64,000 nt of DNA. Source: Parvularcula lutaonensis (GTDB lineage: Bacteria; Pseudomonadota; Alphaproteobacteria; Caulobacterales; Parvularculaceae). The stretch lies in contig NZ_BMXU01000001.1 in NCBI RefSeq assembly GCF_014651915.1, positions 1,247,501-1,311,500 on the forward strand. Reading direction: 5' to 3'. The notes below the pieces were generated by a model that ran no database searches, had not been told where the DNA came from, and was given only the letters and a program-made list of their open reading frames with translations. The position numbers and the translations under genes are program-made. Positions 46,787 to 54,858 of the stretch are shown in pieces. Position 1 is the stretch's first letter. Each line of letters starts with the position of its first letter.

Positions 46787-47341
46787 TCAGCTTGATTGAT
46801 CCTTTTCGGGATGCGCCGTCCTGAACGCCGGCGCCCGTTCGATCGAGATGCGCGCCTCGCTGATGGAGGTCCTCACGTCGACGGGGTCCTGGATCGGCGG
46901 CGAATGGAGGGGGCTGCCGCCCGAGCCGTTCAGTTCGAGCCGACCATAGCCGAAGAGGCGCTGGAACACCGTTTGATAGACATTCACATTCTCAAGGGCA
47001 TCGAGCGGAATCTCGTTCGTCCGGCGGCTGATGAAGCCCTTTTTCAGGATGATACGCCGGTCCGTCAGTGCGAACTCCGTGGTCTGCATATAGACCTGCA
47101 CGACCACGAAGACGATGATGCCGATGATGGAAGTGATCAGGGCGATGACAGCCAGCCCCTGATTGAATGGGCCGTCACCGATCACTTCCACCTGATAGAG
47201 ATGCCAGAACAGCCAGGCGACCGGAGCAAGGCCGAACACGACCAGCTCCAGCCACGCCAAAAAACGAAAGAGCCAAGGGAACCGCGCCAGGACGATCAGG
47301 CGCTCATGGGGCGGCAGGCTCTTTTTGACGAAGAACGTCAG
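46787..47341 (-). CDS. Bacterial PH-domain membrane protein (CTG start)
   Basis: A 184-residue protein. The conserved opening FVKKSLPPHERLIVLARFPW is followed by two membrane helices (about 28-45 and 60-83) and a bacterial PH domain (about 85-160: LTDRRIILKKGFISRRTNEI, GYGRLELNGSGG). The family opening lies before the first possible TTG (47260), while an in-frame stop sits six codons upstream of the CTG at 47341. CTG is thus the only sensible start; it overlaps the fba stop as CTGA and has GGAG eight bases before it. Role unknown. Confidence 0.78.
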   Translation of the reverse strand: MTFFVKKSLPPHERLIVLARFPWLFRFLAWLELVVFGLAPVAWLFWHLYQVEVIGDGPFNQGLAVIALITSIIGIIVFVVVQVYMQTTEFALTDRRIILKKGFISRRTNEIPLDALENVNVYQTVFQRLFGYGRLELNGSGGSPLHSPPIQDPVDVRTSISEARISIERAPAFRTAHPEKDQSS

Positions 47342-48387
47342 GCGTCGTTCTCCATTTCAGGGGTCCATGCGCCCTGCTGGGCTAGGCCGTTCATTCTCGC
47401 ACGGTGGGCGAACGCCGCCTGTGCGGCGGGGACGTTCTCTTTCTTGCCGCCCCAGCTTTCGAGCGCCGACGCCTGCAGGGCGCGGCCGTAGGAGAAGCTG
47501 AGCTTCCACGGCATGATGTCCGCATACGCCTTGTTCATGGTGTTGAGGTTTTCCGTCGCCTGCACTTCCGACTGGCCACCGGAAAGGAACACGATGCCCG
47601 GAACCGCAGCGGGAACCGCATTGCGGAAGCACCGGACGGTCTTCTCGGCAATTTCGTCCGTAGACGCCTGTCTATCCGACTTCTTGCCCGCGATGACCAT
47701 GTTCGGCTTGAGGATCGTGCCTTCGAGAGCGACCTTGGCGTCGTAGAGCTCCTCATAAAGAAGCTTCAGCCCCATCTCGGTCACTTCATAGCAGCGGTCG
47801 ATATCATGATCGCCGTCCATCAGGACTTCCGGCTCGACGATCGGGACGATGCGCTGCTCCTGGCAGAGAGCTGCGTAACGCGCCAGCGCGTGCATGTTGG
47901 CGCGCAGGCACGAATAGCTCGGGATGGAGCGGTCACCGCCGCGGCCGATGTCGATCACGGCGCGCCATTTGGCAAAGCGGGCACCGAGCTGATGGTACTC
48001 TTCAAGACGCTCCCGCAGGCCGGTGAGGCCCTCGGTGACCTTCTCGCCAGGGTGGAAGGCATAGTCCTTCGCACCCATGTCGACCTTGATGCCGGGGATC
48101 GAGCCTGCGGCGGTGATGAGGTCGACGAGCGGGGTGCCGTCTTCCGCCTTCTGACGAATGGTCTCGTCGAAGAGTATGACGCCGGAGATGTTCTCCTTCA
48201 TTGCGCTCTCGGTGCGGAAGAGAAGCTCGCGGTAGTCGCGACGGTTGTCCTCGGTGGACTCAAGGCCGATCGAGTCGAAGCGCTTCTTGATCGTGCCGGT
48301 GGATTCGTCCGCAGCCAGGATGCCTTTGCCTGGTGCCACCATGCGGACGGCGATGTCATTGAGCTCATTGAGCAGTTCAGGGGTCAT
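47338..48387 (-). CDS. fba: Class I fructose-bisphosphate aldolase
   Basis: A 349-residue Schiff-base aldolase of glycolysis and gluconeogenesis. GKGILAADESTGTIKKRF opens it, KWRAVIDIG and VEPEVLMDGDHDIDRC hold active-site residues, and the lysine that forms the Schiff base is in ALEGTILKPNMV. FLSGGQSE binds phosphate. It is metal-independent. The ATG at MTPELLNEL is preferred to a TTG four codons upstream. It is the fourth gene of the carbon block, 141 bases after pgk. Confidence 0.95.
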   Translation of the reverse strand: MTPELLNELNDIAVRMVAPGKGILAADESTGTIKKRFDSIGLESTEDNRRDYRELLFRTESAMKENISGVILFDETIRQKAEDGTPLVDLITAAGSIPGIKVDMGAKDYAFHPGEKVTEGLTGLRERLEEYHQLGARFAKWRAVIDIGRGGDRSIPSYSCLRANMHALARYAALCQEQRIVPIVEPEVLMDGDHDIDRCYEVTEMGLKLLYEELYDAKVALEGTILKPNMVIAGKKSDRQASTDEIAEKTVRCFRNAVPAAVPGIVFLSGGQSEVQATENLNTMNKAYADIMPWKLSFSYGRALQASALESWGGKKENVPAAQAAFAHRARMNGLAQQGAWTPEMENDA

Positions 48388-48528
48388 GGGTCTTCCCAAG
48401 TTTCCATGTCTTCAGCCCCGACCGGTATTTCGGAAAGCCGGGGATGGAAGGCGCCTCCGAAAAGCGCCGTTCTTGCGATACACCCGCCGCTGGCCGGTCG
48501 TCCGGCTTCTCCTGGCGGCCCTAGCTGA

Positions 48529-49728
48529 TTACTTCTTCTCCAAAACCTTGATGCCCGGGAGGGTTTTGCCCTCCATCCATTCAAGAAACGCGCCGCCAGC
48601 GGTGGAGACATAAGTGAAATCGTCGATCACGCCGGCCATGGCGAGGGCCGCGACCGTGTCGCCGCCCCCTGCGACGGAAATCAGCTTGCCCGCCTTGGAC
48701 AGCTTGGCTGCGTATTTCGCGAGCTCCACGGTGCCGACATGGAAGGGCTCGGTTTCGAAGGCACCGAGGGGACCATTCCAGACCAGCGTCTTGCAACCCT
48801 CAAGGGCCTCTGCATAGCTGTCGATGCTGTCCGGGCCGAGATCGAGGATCATCTCGTTGGGCCGCACGGCATCTGCCGCGCGAACATGGGTCTTGGCGCC
48901 GGCCTTGAACTCCTCGGCGACGACCACGTCCTTGGGCAGGAGGATGTCGCAGCCCGCGTCGGCGGCCTTGGCCATGATGTCCCGGGCGGTGGGCACGAGG
49001 TCCGGCTCGGCCAGCGACTTGCCGATCTCGAAGCCCATGGCGAGCAGGAACGTGTTGGCCATGCCCCCGCCGACGACGAGCTTGTCGGCCTTGGCGATGA
49101 GTTCGTTGAGGACGTCGAGCTTGGTCGAGACCTTGGCCCCGCCGACGATCGCCATCATCGGGCGTTCGGGGTTCGAGAGAGCCGCTGCGAGATAGTCGAG
49201 TTCCTTGGCAAGGGCGAGACCTGCCGCAGACGGAAGATGCCGCGCGACACCCTCGGTCGAGGCATGGGCGCGGTGCGCGGCGGAGAAGGCGTCATTGACG
49301 TAGACGTCGCCCAGGGATGCAAGATCGGCGGCGAAGCCCGGCTCGTTCTCCTCTTCCTCTTTGTGGAAGCGCGTGTTCTCGAGAAGATAGACATCGCCCG
49401 GCTGCATCTCGGCGATAGCGTCCTTGGCCGTCTGGCCAACCGTGGCCGGAACGAAGCCAACTGGCGCACCCAGTTCGTTGGCGAAGGCCTGCACGACCTG
49501 CTCGAGGCTCATTTCGGGGTTCGGCTCACCCTTGGGACGGCCGAAATGCGACAGCAGGATGACCTTGGCCCCCTTTTCGCGGAGGGCCTGGACGGTCGGC
49601 AAGGCGCGGGCGAGGCGGGTCGTGTCCGAGACCTTCCCGTCCTTCATGGGCACGTTGAAATCGACACGGACAAGCACGCGCTTGCCGTTAAGGTCGCCGA
49701 GGTCTTCAATGGTGTTGTAAGTCGTCAT
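48529..49728 (-). CDS. pgk: Phosphoglycerate kinase
   Basis: A 399-residue kinase of lower glycolysis. VRVDFNVPMKDGKVSDTTR is the substrate-binding signature; LLSHFGRPKG, VLLENTRFHK-like YLLENTRFHKEE, IVGGAKVSTKLDVL and the closing SVAGGGDTVAAL match the family. Length is typical. The ATG at MTTYNTIED is chosen by homology. A strong palindrome separates it from gap. Confidence 0.96.
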   Translation of the reverse strand: MTTYNTIEDLGDLNGKRVLVRVDFNVPMKDGKVSDTTRLARALPTVQALREKGAKVILLSHFGRPKGEPNPEMSLEQVVQAFANELGAPVGFVPATVGQTAKDAIAEMQPGDVYLLENTRFHKEEEENEPGFAADLASLGDVYVNDAFSAAHRAHASTEGVARHLPSAAGLALAKELDYLAAALSNPERPMMAIVGGAKVSTKLDVLNELIAKADKLVVGGGMANTFLLAMGFEIGKSLAEPDLVPTARDIMAKAADAGCDILLPKDVVVAEEFKAGAKTHVRAADAVRPNEMILDLGPDSIDSYAEALEGCKTLVWNGPLGAFETEPFHVGTVELAKYAAKLSKAGKLISVAGGGDTVAALAMAGVIDDFTYVSTAGGAFLEWMEGKTLPGIKVLEKK

Positions 49729-49767
49729 ACGGAAGATCACCGCCCAGTGCGGCCCTTCTGTAGGACG

Positions 49768-49794
49768 AAGCGGCGAAGCGCCGCTTCGCCGCTT
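49768..49794. repeat. Perfect palindrome between gap and pgk
   Basis: AAGCGGCGAAGC and GCTTCGCCGCTT enclose a three-base loop: a 12-bp perfect stem within the 73-base gap between gap stop and pgk start. It lacks a T-run, so it may be an mRNA processing or stability element setting the gap:pgk ratio. Confidence 0.75.
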
Positions 49795-49801
49795 GCGGGA
49801 G

Positions 49802-50809
49802 TTAGAGGTATTTCGCCATTTCAAGCGCGGTGTCGGACATACGGGTGGAGAAGCCCCACTCGTTGTCGTACCAGCTCAGCACCCGGACGAGGCCGCCATC
49901 GACGATCTGGGTCTGGGCCGCAGCGAAGGTCGAGGAGTGCGGGTCGTGCATGAAGTCGCTGGAGACGAGCGGTTTGTCCGTGTAACCGAGGACGCCCTTC
50001 ATCGCACCTTCGGAGGCTTCCTTCATCGCAGCGTTGATGGCTTCGACCGAGGTCTGTTTCGAAGGGACGAGCTTGAGATCGACGACCGAGACGTTCGGGG
50101 TCGGCACGCGGATCGAGGAGCCATCGAGCTTGCCCTTCAGCGCCGGGATCACGAGGCCGAGGGCCTTGGCGGCGCCGGTCGAGGTCGGGATCATGTTCTG
50201 GGCCGCAGCACGGGCGCGGTAGAGATCCTTGTGCAGCGTATCGAGCGTCGGTTGGTCGCCGGTATAGCTGTGGATCGTGGTCATGTAGCCGCGTTCGATG
50301 CCGCAGACATCCATCAGGACCTTGGCCACGGGAGCGAGGCAGTTCGTGGTGCACGAACCGTTGGAGACGATCTTGTCGTCCGGACCCAGCGTATCGTGGT
50401 TGACGCCGTAGACGATGGTCTTGACGTCAGCCGTCGAGGGCGCGGAGACGAGAACGCGCTTGGCGCCGGCGTCGAGATGGGCCTGGGCCTTGTCCGGCGC
50501 GGTGAAGATGCCAGTGCATTCGAAGACGATGTCGACACCCTTGTCGCCCCAGGCGAGATCGGCGGGGTTGCGCTCGGCCGAAACCTTGATGGTCTTGCCA
50601 TTAACGGTGATCGAATCGTCATTCGAGGAAACCTCCATCGGCAGGCGGCCGTGGATGGTGTCGAATTCGAGGAGGTGAGCGTTGGTCGCCACCGAGCCGA
50701 GGTCGTTGATCGCGACGACCTCGATATTGTCGCGGCCGTGTTCAAGCATCGAGCGCAGGGCGAGGCGCCCGATGCGGCCGAAACCATTGATACCAACTTT
50801 GAGCGTCAT
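49802..50809 (-). CDS. gap: Glyceraldehyde-3-phosphate dehydrogenase (type I)
   Basis: A 335-residue enzyme with the NAD-binding start VGINGFGRIGRLALRSM and AINDLGS, the active-site SCTTNCLAPVAK with its catalytic cysteine, and the closing WYDNEWGFSTRMSD. The aspartate in AINDLG favours NAD over NADP. It begins one base after the tkt stop. Confidence 0.96.
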   Translation of the reverse strand: MTLKVGINGFGRIGRLALRSMLEHGRDNIEVVAINDLGSVATNAHLLEFDTIHGRLPMEVSSNDDSITVNGKTIKVSAERNPADLAWGDKGVDIVFECTGIFTAPDKAQAHLDAGAKRVLVSAPSTADVKTIVYGVNHDTLGPDDKIVSNGSCTTNCLAPVAKVLMDVCGIERGYMTTIHSYTGDQPTLDTLHKDLYRARAAAQNMIPTSTGAAKALGLVIPALKGKLDGSSIRVPTPNVSVVDLKLVPSKQTSVEAINAAMKEASEGAMKGVLGYTDKPLVSSDFMHDPHSSTFAAAQTQIVDGGLVRVLSWYDNEWGFSTRMSDTALEMAKYL

Positions 50810-50810
50810 G

Positions 50811-52793
50811 TTACTCGTTCCCTTTAATCAGGCTGCGAACTTTTGCAGCGGCGTTCTTGGCAGTGATGCCGAAATGCTCGTAAAGCTCCTTATACGGACC
50901 TGAAGCACCAAACGTGGACATTCCGAGGAAGTCCCATCGCGTGCCGCCGAGGCCGAGCAGCTCGCCCCAGCCCATCTGGATGCCCGCCTCGATACCGAGG
51001 CGCGGCGCCGTGCCGAGAACATCGGCGATATAGTCGCCGTCCTGCTTCAGGAAGAGCTCGGCACAGGGAAGTGATACGACGCGGGTCGGGATACCCTCGC
51101 CGGAGAGGTTGTCGGCAGCCGCCAGCGCGATCTCGACCTCGGAGCCGGTGGCGACGATCGTCGCCTTGGCGCCTTCGGCGTCGCGCAGGACATAGCCGCC
51201 CTTTCGGGTCAGGTTTTCAGAGGCGTCCGCACGCACTGCGGGGAGGCTTTGGCGGGTCAGCGCCAGGACGGAAGGGGCCTGCAGCTCGAGGCTCACGGCC
51301 CAGCTCTCGGCCGTCTCCACCTCATCTGCGGGACGGAAGACGTAAAGGCCCGGAATCGCCCGGAGGCTCGCGAGATGCTCCACCGGCTGGTGGGTCGGCC
51401 CGTCCTCGCCAAGGCCGATTGAGTCGTGGGTCAGGACATAGACCACGCGCTGCTCCATCAGCGCCGAGAGACGCATGGCCGGACGCATATAGTCGGAGAA
51501 AACAAGGAAAGTGCCGCCGTAGGGCACCACGCCGCGATGCAGGGCGAGGCCATTCATGATGGCCGCCATGCCATGCTCGCGAATGCCGTAGTGGATGTAA
51601 CGCCCGCCGGGGTTCTCCGCGTCGAGTATGCCGAGCTCCGCCGTCTTGGTGTTGTTCGAACCGGTCAGGTCCGCCGAGCCGCCAACAGTCAGCGGCGTCG
51701 CCGCGTTGATGGCATCGAGACAGTTCTGTGATGCCTTGCGGGTGGCAACCGCCTTGGCCGCCGAAGCAGCCTCCCTTGCATGATCGCTCAGCGCACGGAT
51801 GGCCGCGGAAACGTCGCCCGCCATCGCTTCGTCGAACGCGGCCTTGTGGCTCGAGCCGTGGTGGCGCTCCTCCCAGACGGCGCGCTCGCTCGCACCGCGG
51901 CTGCCGGCGCTTCGCCAGGCATCGTAGACATCGTCCGGGATCTCGAAGGGCCCATACTCCCAGCCAAGCGCGCGGCGTGCGGCCGCGATCGCCTCGGAAC
52001 CGAGCGGCGCACCGTGGGAGCCCGACGTGCCGGCCTTGTCGCCGGCATTCTTGCCGATCACCGTCTTGCACGCGATCAGCACCGGGCGGTCCGAACCCTT
52101 GGCATCGGTCAGGGCCTTGTCGACTGCTTCCATGTCGTGGCCATCGACCCGCATGGTGCGCCAGCCACACGCCTCGAAGCGGGCGATCTGGTCCGTCGAG
52201 TCCGACAGGCTGATCCTGCCGTCGATCGAGATGTTGTTGTCATCCCAGAGAACGATCAGCTTACCGAGCTTCTGGTGCCCGGCGAAAGAGATCACCTCCT
52301 GGCTGATGCCTTCCATCAGGCAGCCATCGCCCACGATGGTGTAAGTGTAGTGATCGACGAGGTCCGATCCGAATCGCGCCGCGAGGTGTTTCTCGGCGAG
52401 GGCAAATCCCACGGCGTTGCCAAGGCCCTGCCCAAGCGGCCCTGTGGTTGTTTCGATGCCCTTGGCATGCCCGTATTCCGGGTGCCCGGCCGTCTTTGCA
52501 CCCAATTGCCGAAAATTTTTCAGTTCTTCGAGAGTCATGTCCTCGAAGCCCAGAAGGTGGAGAAGACTGTATTGCAGCATCGAGCCGTGACCTGCCGAGA
52601 GCACGAATCTGTCCCGGTCCGGCCAGTCTGGCGCTGCTGCATCGAATTTCATGTGCCGGCTGAAGAGAACGGTCGCAACATCCGCCATTCCCAAGGGCAT
52701 GCCCGGATGGCCAGAATTCGCTTTCTCAACCGCATCCATCGAAAGTGCAGCGATCGCAGCCGACATTCGTTCATAGATGTGGTCTAATGGCAT
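50811..52793 (-). CDS. tkt: Transketolase
   Basis: A 660-residue thiamine-diphosphate enzyme of the pentose phosphate and Calvin-type cycles. The start MPLDHIYERMSAAIAALSMD leads to ANSGHPGMPLGMA; the cofactor motif is near GDGCLMEGIS...WDDNNISIDG, and EDGPTHQPVEHLASLRAIP is the transketolase signature of the central domain. GGAG precedes the ATG. It is the first gene of the tkt-gap-pgk-fba block and is divergent from the zapA operon. Confidence 0.96.
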   Translation of the reverse strand: MPLDHIYERMSAAIAALSMDAVEKANSGHPGMPLGMADVATVLFSRHMKFDAAAPDWPDRDRFVLSAGHGSMLQYSLLHLLGFEDMTLEELKNFRQLGAKTAGHPEYGHAKGIETTTGPLGQGLGNAVGFALAEKHLAARFGSDLVDHYTYTIVGDGCLMEGISQEVISFAGHQKLGKLIVLWDDNNISIDGRISLSDSTDQIARFEACGWRTMRVDGHDMEAVDKALTDAKGSDRPVLIACKTVIGKNAGDKAGTSGSHGAPLGSEAIAAARRALGWEYGPFEIPDDVYDAWRSAGSRGASERAVWEERHHGSSHKAAFDEAMAGDVSAAIRALSDHAREAASAAKAVATRKASQNCLDAINAATPLTVGGSADLTGSNNTKTAELGILDAENPGGRYIHYGIREHGMAAIMNGLALHRGVVPYGGTFLVFSDYMRPAMRLSALMEQRVVYVLTHDSIGLGEDGPTHQPVEHLASLRAIPGLYVFRPADEVETAESWAVSLELQAPSVLALTRQSLPAVRADASENLTRKGGYVLRDAEGAKATIVATGSEVEIALAAADNLSGEGIPTRVVSLPCAELFLKQDGDYIADVLGTAPRLGIEAGIQMGWGELLGLGGTRWDFLGMSTFGASGPYKELYEHFGITAKNAAAKVRSLIKGNE

Positions 52794-52898
52794 GGTCTCG
52801 TCTCCGGGGTTTCGGAGCTGTCGATGCCTCGCCCGACCCCGGGGGTCAAGGCAGCATGGAGGCTTGAACATGAATCAAGTTATGTTCATTCCTGAAAC

Positions 52899-53099
52899 AT
52901 GAACCGACTCGAATCATCCAAGCGCCGTTTCGAAGCTGCGTTGGCCGCAGTGGACAAGCATCTCTCGGGCGCAGCCAAGGCCAAAGCGGACGCCCGGAAG
53001 GGCCTCGACCTGCTCGACAGGGTCGAAAAGCGCGCGGAGACCGCGATCAAGCAATTGCGCGACATCATCCGCCAGGGAGAAGGCAGCTCTCATGGCTGA
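52899..53099 (+). CDS. Coiled-coil protein upstream of zapA (DUF4164-like)
   Basis: A 66-residue, fully helical protein with a likely coiled coil (FEAALAAVDKHLSGAAKAKA to KRAETAIKQLRDIIRQ). It overlaps zapA by 8 bases. Short coiled-coil genes of this type precede zapA in many alphaproteobacteria and, by position, could work in Z-ring assembly; the sequence alone does not show this. Confidence 0.72.
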   Translation: MNRLESSKRRFEAALAAVDKHLSGAAKAKADARKGLDLLDRVEKRAETAIKQLRDIIRQGEGSSHG

Positions 53100-53400
53100 A
53101 ATCAGTGTAGAGATCAATGGCCGCGAGCACAAACTGACCTGCGACGACGGGCAGGAAGCACGGGCACGCAAGCTGGCCGAGATATTCGACAAGCGTGTCC
53201 AGGACGTGCGGGCGAAGCATGACGGCCTGAGCGACAGCCAGGCCCTTGTCGTGGCGGCCCTCGCCATTCTTGACGAGTATGACGAGGCCAAGAACCGGTG
53301 GTCGACCATGACCCCGGAAGGCGCGGCGGCCGAGTGGGCCGCGGACCGGCTCGACGAAGCGAGCGAAAGACTGGAAAAGCTGCTCGCCGAAATAGCCTAG
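53092..53400 (+). CDS. zapA: Cell division protein ZapA
   Basis: A 102-residue FtsZ-binding protein that promotes filament bundling. The N-terminal domain has VEINGREHKLTCDDGQEARARKLAEIFDKRV and the C-terminal half is a coiled coil. It is followed by the 6S-like RNA and the cyclo-ligase gene, an order conserved in alphaproteobacteria. Confidence 0.93.
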   Translation: MAEISVEINGREHKLTCDDGQEARARKLAEIFDKRVQDVRAKHDGLSDSQALVVAALAILDEYDEAKNRWSTMTPEGAAAEWAADRLDEASERLEKLLAEIA

Positions 53401-53542
53401 CGCTGTCGGCCAAGCGACCGGACGGGCGACATAAGGCCAGGAAAGGGTGGCGCGAGATTGTGCCTCACCTTTGCGTGCGGCAAGGGGACTGACGCGCCTC
53501 CCCCTTGCGGACGGCCCTCCCGACCCCTAGCTTCCCAGATCG

Positions 53543-53690
53543 CTGCCCGGCCCGTTAGGACATCTTTCCCCGGGGCCTTACAGCCATTCTAGGGAGCTGC
53601 CTCTGGCTCGGACCGTGGTCCTTTTCACGCGGCGCCCACCTGAACCTTTGGGTCCAGGGCGAATGCAACGTCCGACGGCCGGTGCGGCAG
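53543..53690 (+). ncRNA. ssrS: 6S RNA candidate
   Basis: The interval between zapA and the cyclo-ligase gene is where alphaproteobacteria encode 6S RNA, the RNA polymerase decoy. A long rod can be drawn: CTGCC-CGGCC-GTTAGGAC at 53543-53561 pairs with GTCCGA-CGGCCG-GGCAG at 53670-53690, with an open centre and an inner hairpin ACCTGAACC/GGGTCCAGG, like the hairpin near the 3' end of E. coli 6S. Length (148) fits. Ends are approximate and no covariance model was run. Confidence 0.62.
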
Positions 53691-53700
53691 ATTTGTTCCG

Positions 53701-54300
53701 ATGATCCCTCCCCTCGCTCTCAACCTCATCAACTTCAAGAAGGTCTTCCGCGAGAGGGCCAAGCAGGCTCGCCGCCTGGCGAAGCAGAGCCAGCCCAATG
53801 CGGCGCGATTTGCGGCGACGCATTTCATGACGCATCTCGAGCCCCCGGAAGGCAGCGCCGTCGCGCTCTACCATCCCAAGGGCGATGAACTCGACACCGC
53901 GCCGCTGGCCGAAGCGCTGGCGCAGGCGGGAGCCGCTGTCCTCTTGCCGGTGGTGGAGAAGAAAGGCGCGCCACTCGTCTTCCGCCTGTTCGAGATCGAC
54001 AAGGGGCTGATCAAGGGAGCCTACGGCATCATGGAACCGGGACCCGACGCCCCGGTGATGCGGCCTGATATGGTGGTGACGCCGCTTCTCGCGGTCCGTC
54101 CTGATGGCGCACGCCTCGGCATGGGCGGCGGCTATTACGACAGGACGCTGGAGAAGCTGAGATCGGAAGGCGACGTGGTCGCCATCGGCTATGGCTATGC
54201 AGCCCAGATGATGGAGCGCTTCCCGGTCGAGCCGCAGGACCAGTTCCTCGACGGCTTCGTGTCCGAGCAGGGCTTCACCCGCTTCGAACGGCGACGCTGA
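53701..54300 (+). CDS. 5-formyltetrahydrofolate cyclo-ligase
   Basis: A 199-residue enzyme that converts 5-formyl-THF to methenyl-THF with ATP. The N-terminal basic helix (VFRERAKQARRLAKQ), ALYHPKGDELDTAPLAEAL, and the closing RLGMGGGYYDRTLEKL are family blocks. The first ATG is used; it has no clear ribosome site and lies directly behind the 6S-like RNA, so a start a little further on cannot be ruled out, although no better codon was found. Confidence 0.88.
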   Translation: MIPPLALNLINFKKVFRERAKQARRLAKQSQPNAARFAATHFMTHLEPPEGSAVALYHPKGDELDTAPLAEALAQAGAAVLLPVVEKKGAPLVFRLFEIDKGLIKGAYGIMEPGPDAPVMRPDMVVTPLLAVRPDGARLGMGGGYYDRTLEKLRSEGDVVAIGYGYAAQMMERFPVEPQDQFLDGFVSEQGFTRFERRR

Positions 54301-54321
54301 ACGCGCGCCAGTCCGAAAGCC

Positions 54322-54612
54322 TTAAGCAGCGGTGCCTACAGCGGGGCGGTGCTTGCGCAGCCATTCGCGGGCGTCGCGCTGGGCCGCGGCGACCTGGCGG
54401 GCATCCATCTCTTCAGTGATCTGCTTGCGGTAGAAGATCGCCTCTTCATTGCCCTGCAGAGCGGCGAGGTTGAACCATTTGTGCGCCGCGACGAGATCGA
54501 CAGCACCGCCATCGACGCCGGTCGAGGCTTCGATCCCCATACGGTACATCTCGTCGGCGGTCGGAACCCGCTCTGCGTTCAGGATTTCTTCGATACGCGT
54601 CTCGATGGACAT
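54322..54612 (-). CDS. Sel1-like repeat protein
   Basis: A 96-residue protein with one Sel1/TPR-type unit, DLVAAHKWFNLAALQGNEEA, after ADEMYRMGIEAS. Such short proteins are common in alphaproteobacteria; their partner is unknown. It faces the cyclo-ligase gene. Confidence 0.75.
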   Translation of the reverse strand: MSIETRIEEILNAERVPTADEMYRMGIEASTGVDGGAVDLVAAHKWFNLAALQGNEEAIFYRKQITEEMDARQVAAAQRDAREWLRKHRPAVGTAA

Positions 54613-54858
54613 CTCTGTTCTCCCCGGTTTCGTGGCGCGTTTGCGTTGTTAACTGTCACCGAGAGTGTCGAGGCAGAGTGAAGATCCAATAAACAGCACC
54701 TTCACTAGATGTTCAGTGATAGGAAAGTCTCTATTAAAGTCTCCAAACGGAGATTAAGGGTTCGGTTCTGTTTGCAAAGATGAACACGGACTAAATATCC
54801 ACAGGGGTGTGGAAAGCGGCCGGGCTGGCGCGGCGGCGCGAACAGGCTATGAAGAGCC
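54613..54858. other. A+T-rich divergent promoter region (Sel1-like / radA)
   Basis: A 246-base region, visibly richer in A+T than its surroundings. It has a TCTCC-AAAC-GGAGA hairpin (54740-54753) flanked by TTAA tetramers and a repeated AAAGTCTC. It most likely carries promoters for both genes; no operator was identified. Confidence 0.5.

Noticed and set aside
54613-54858. Replication origin or DnaA-binding region
   Set aside because: There is only one 8-of-9 DnaA box (54795-54803) and no cluster or origin-linked genes; a divergent promoter explains the A+T content.
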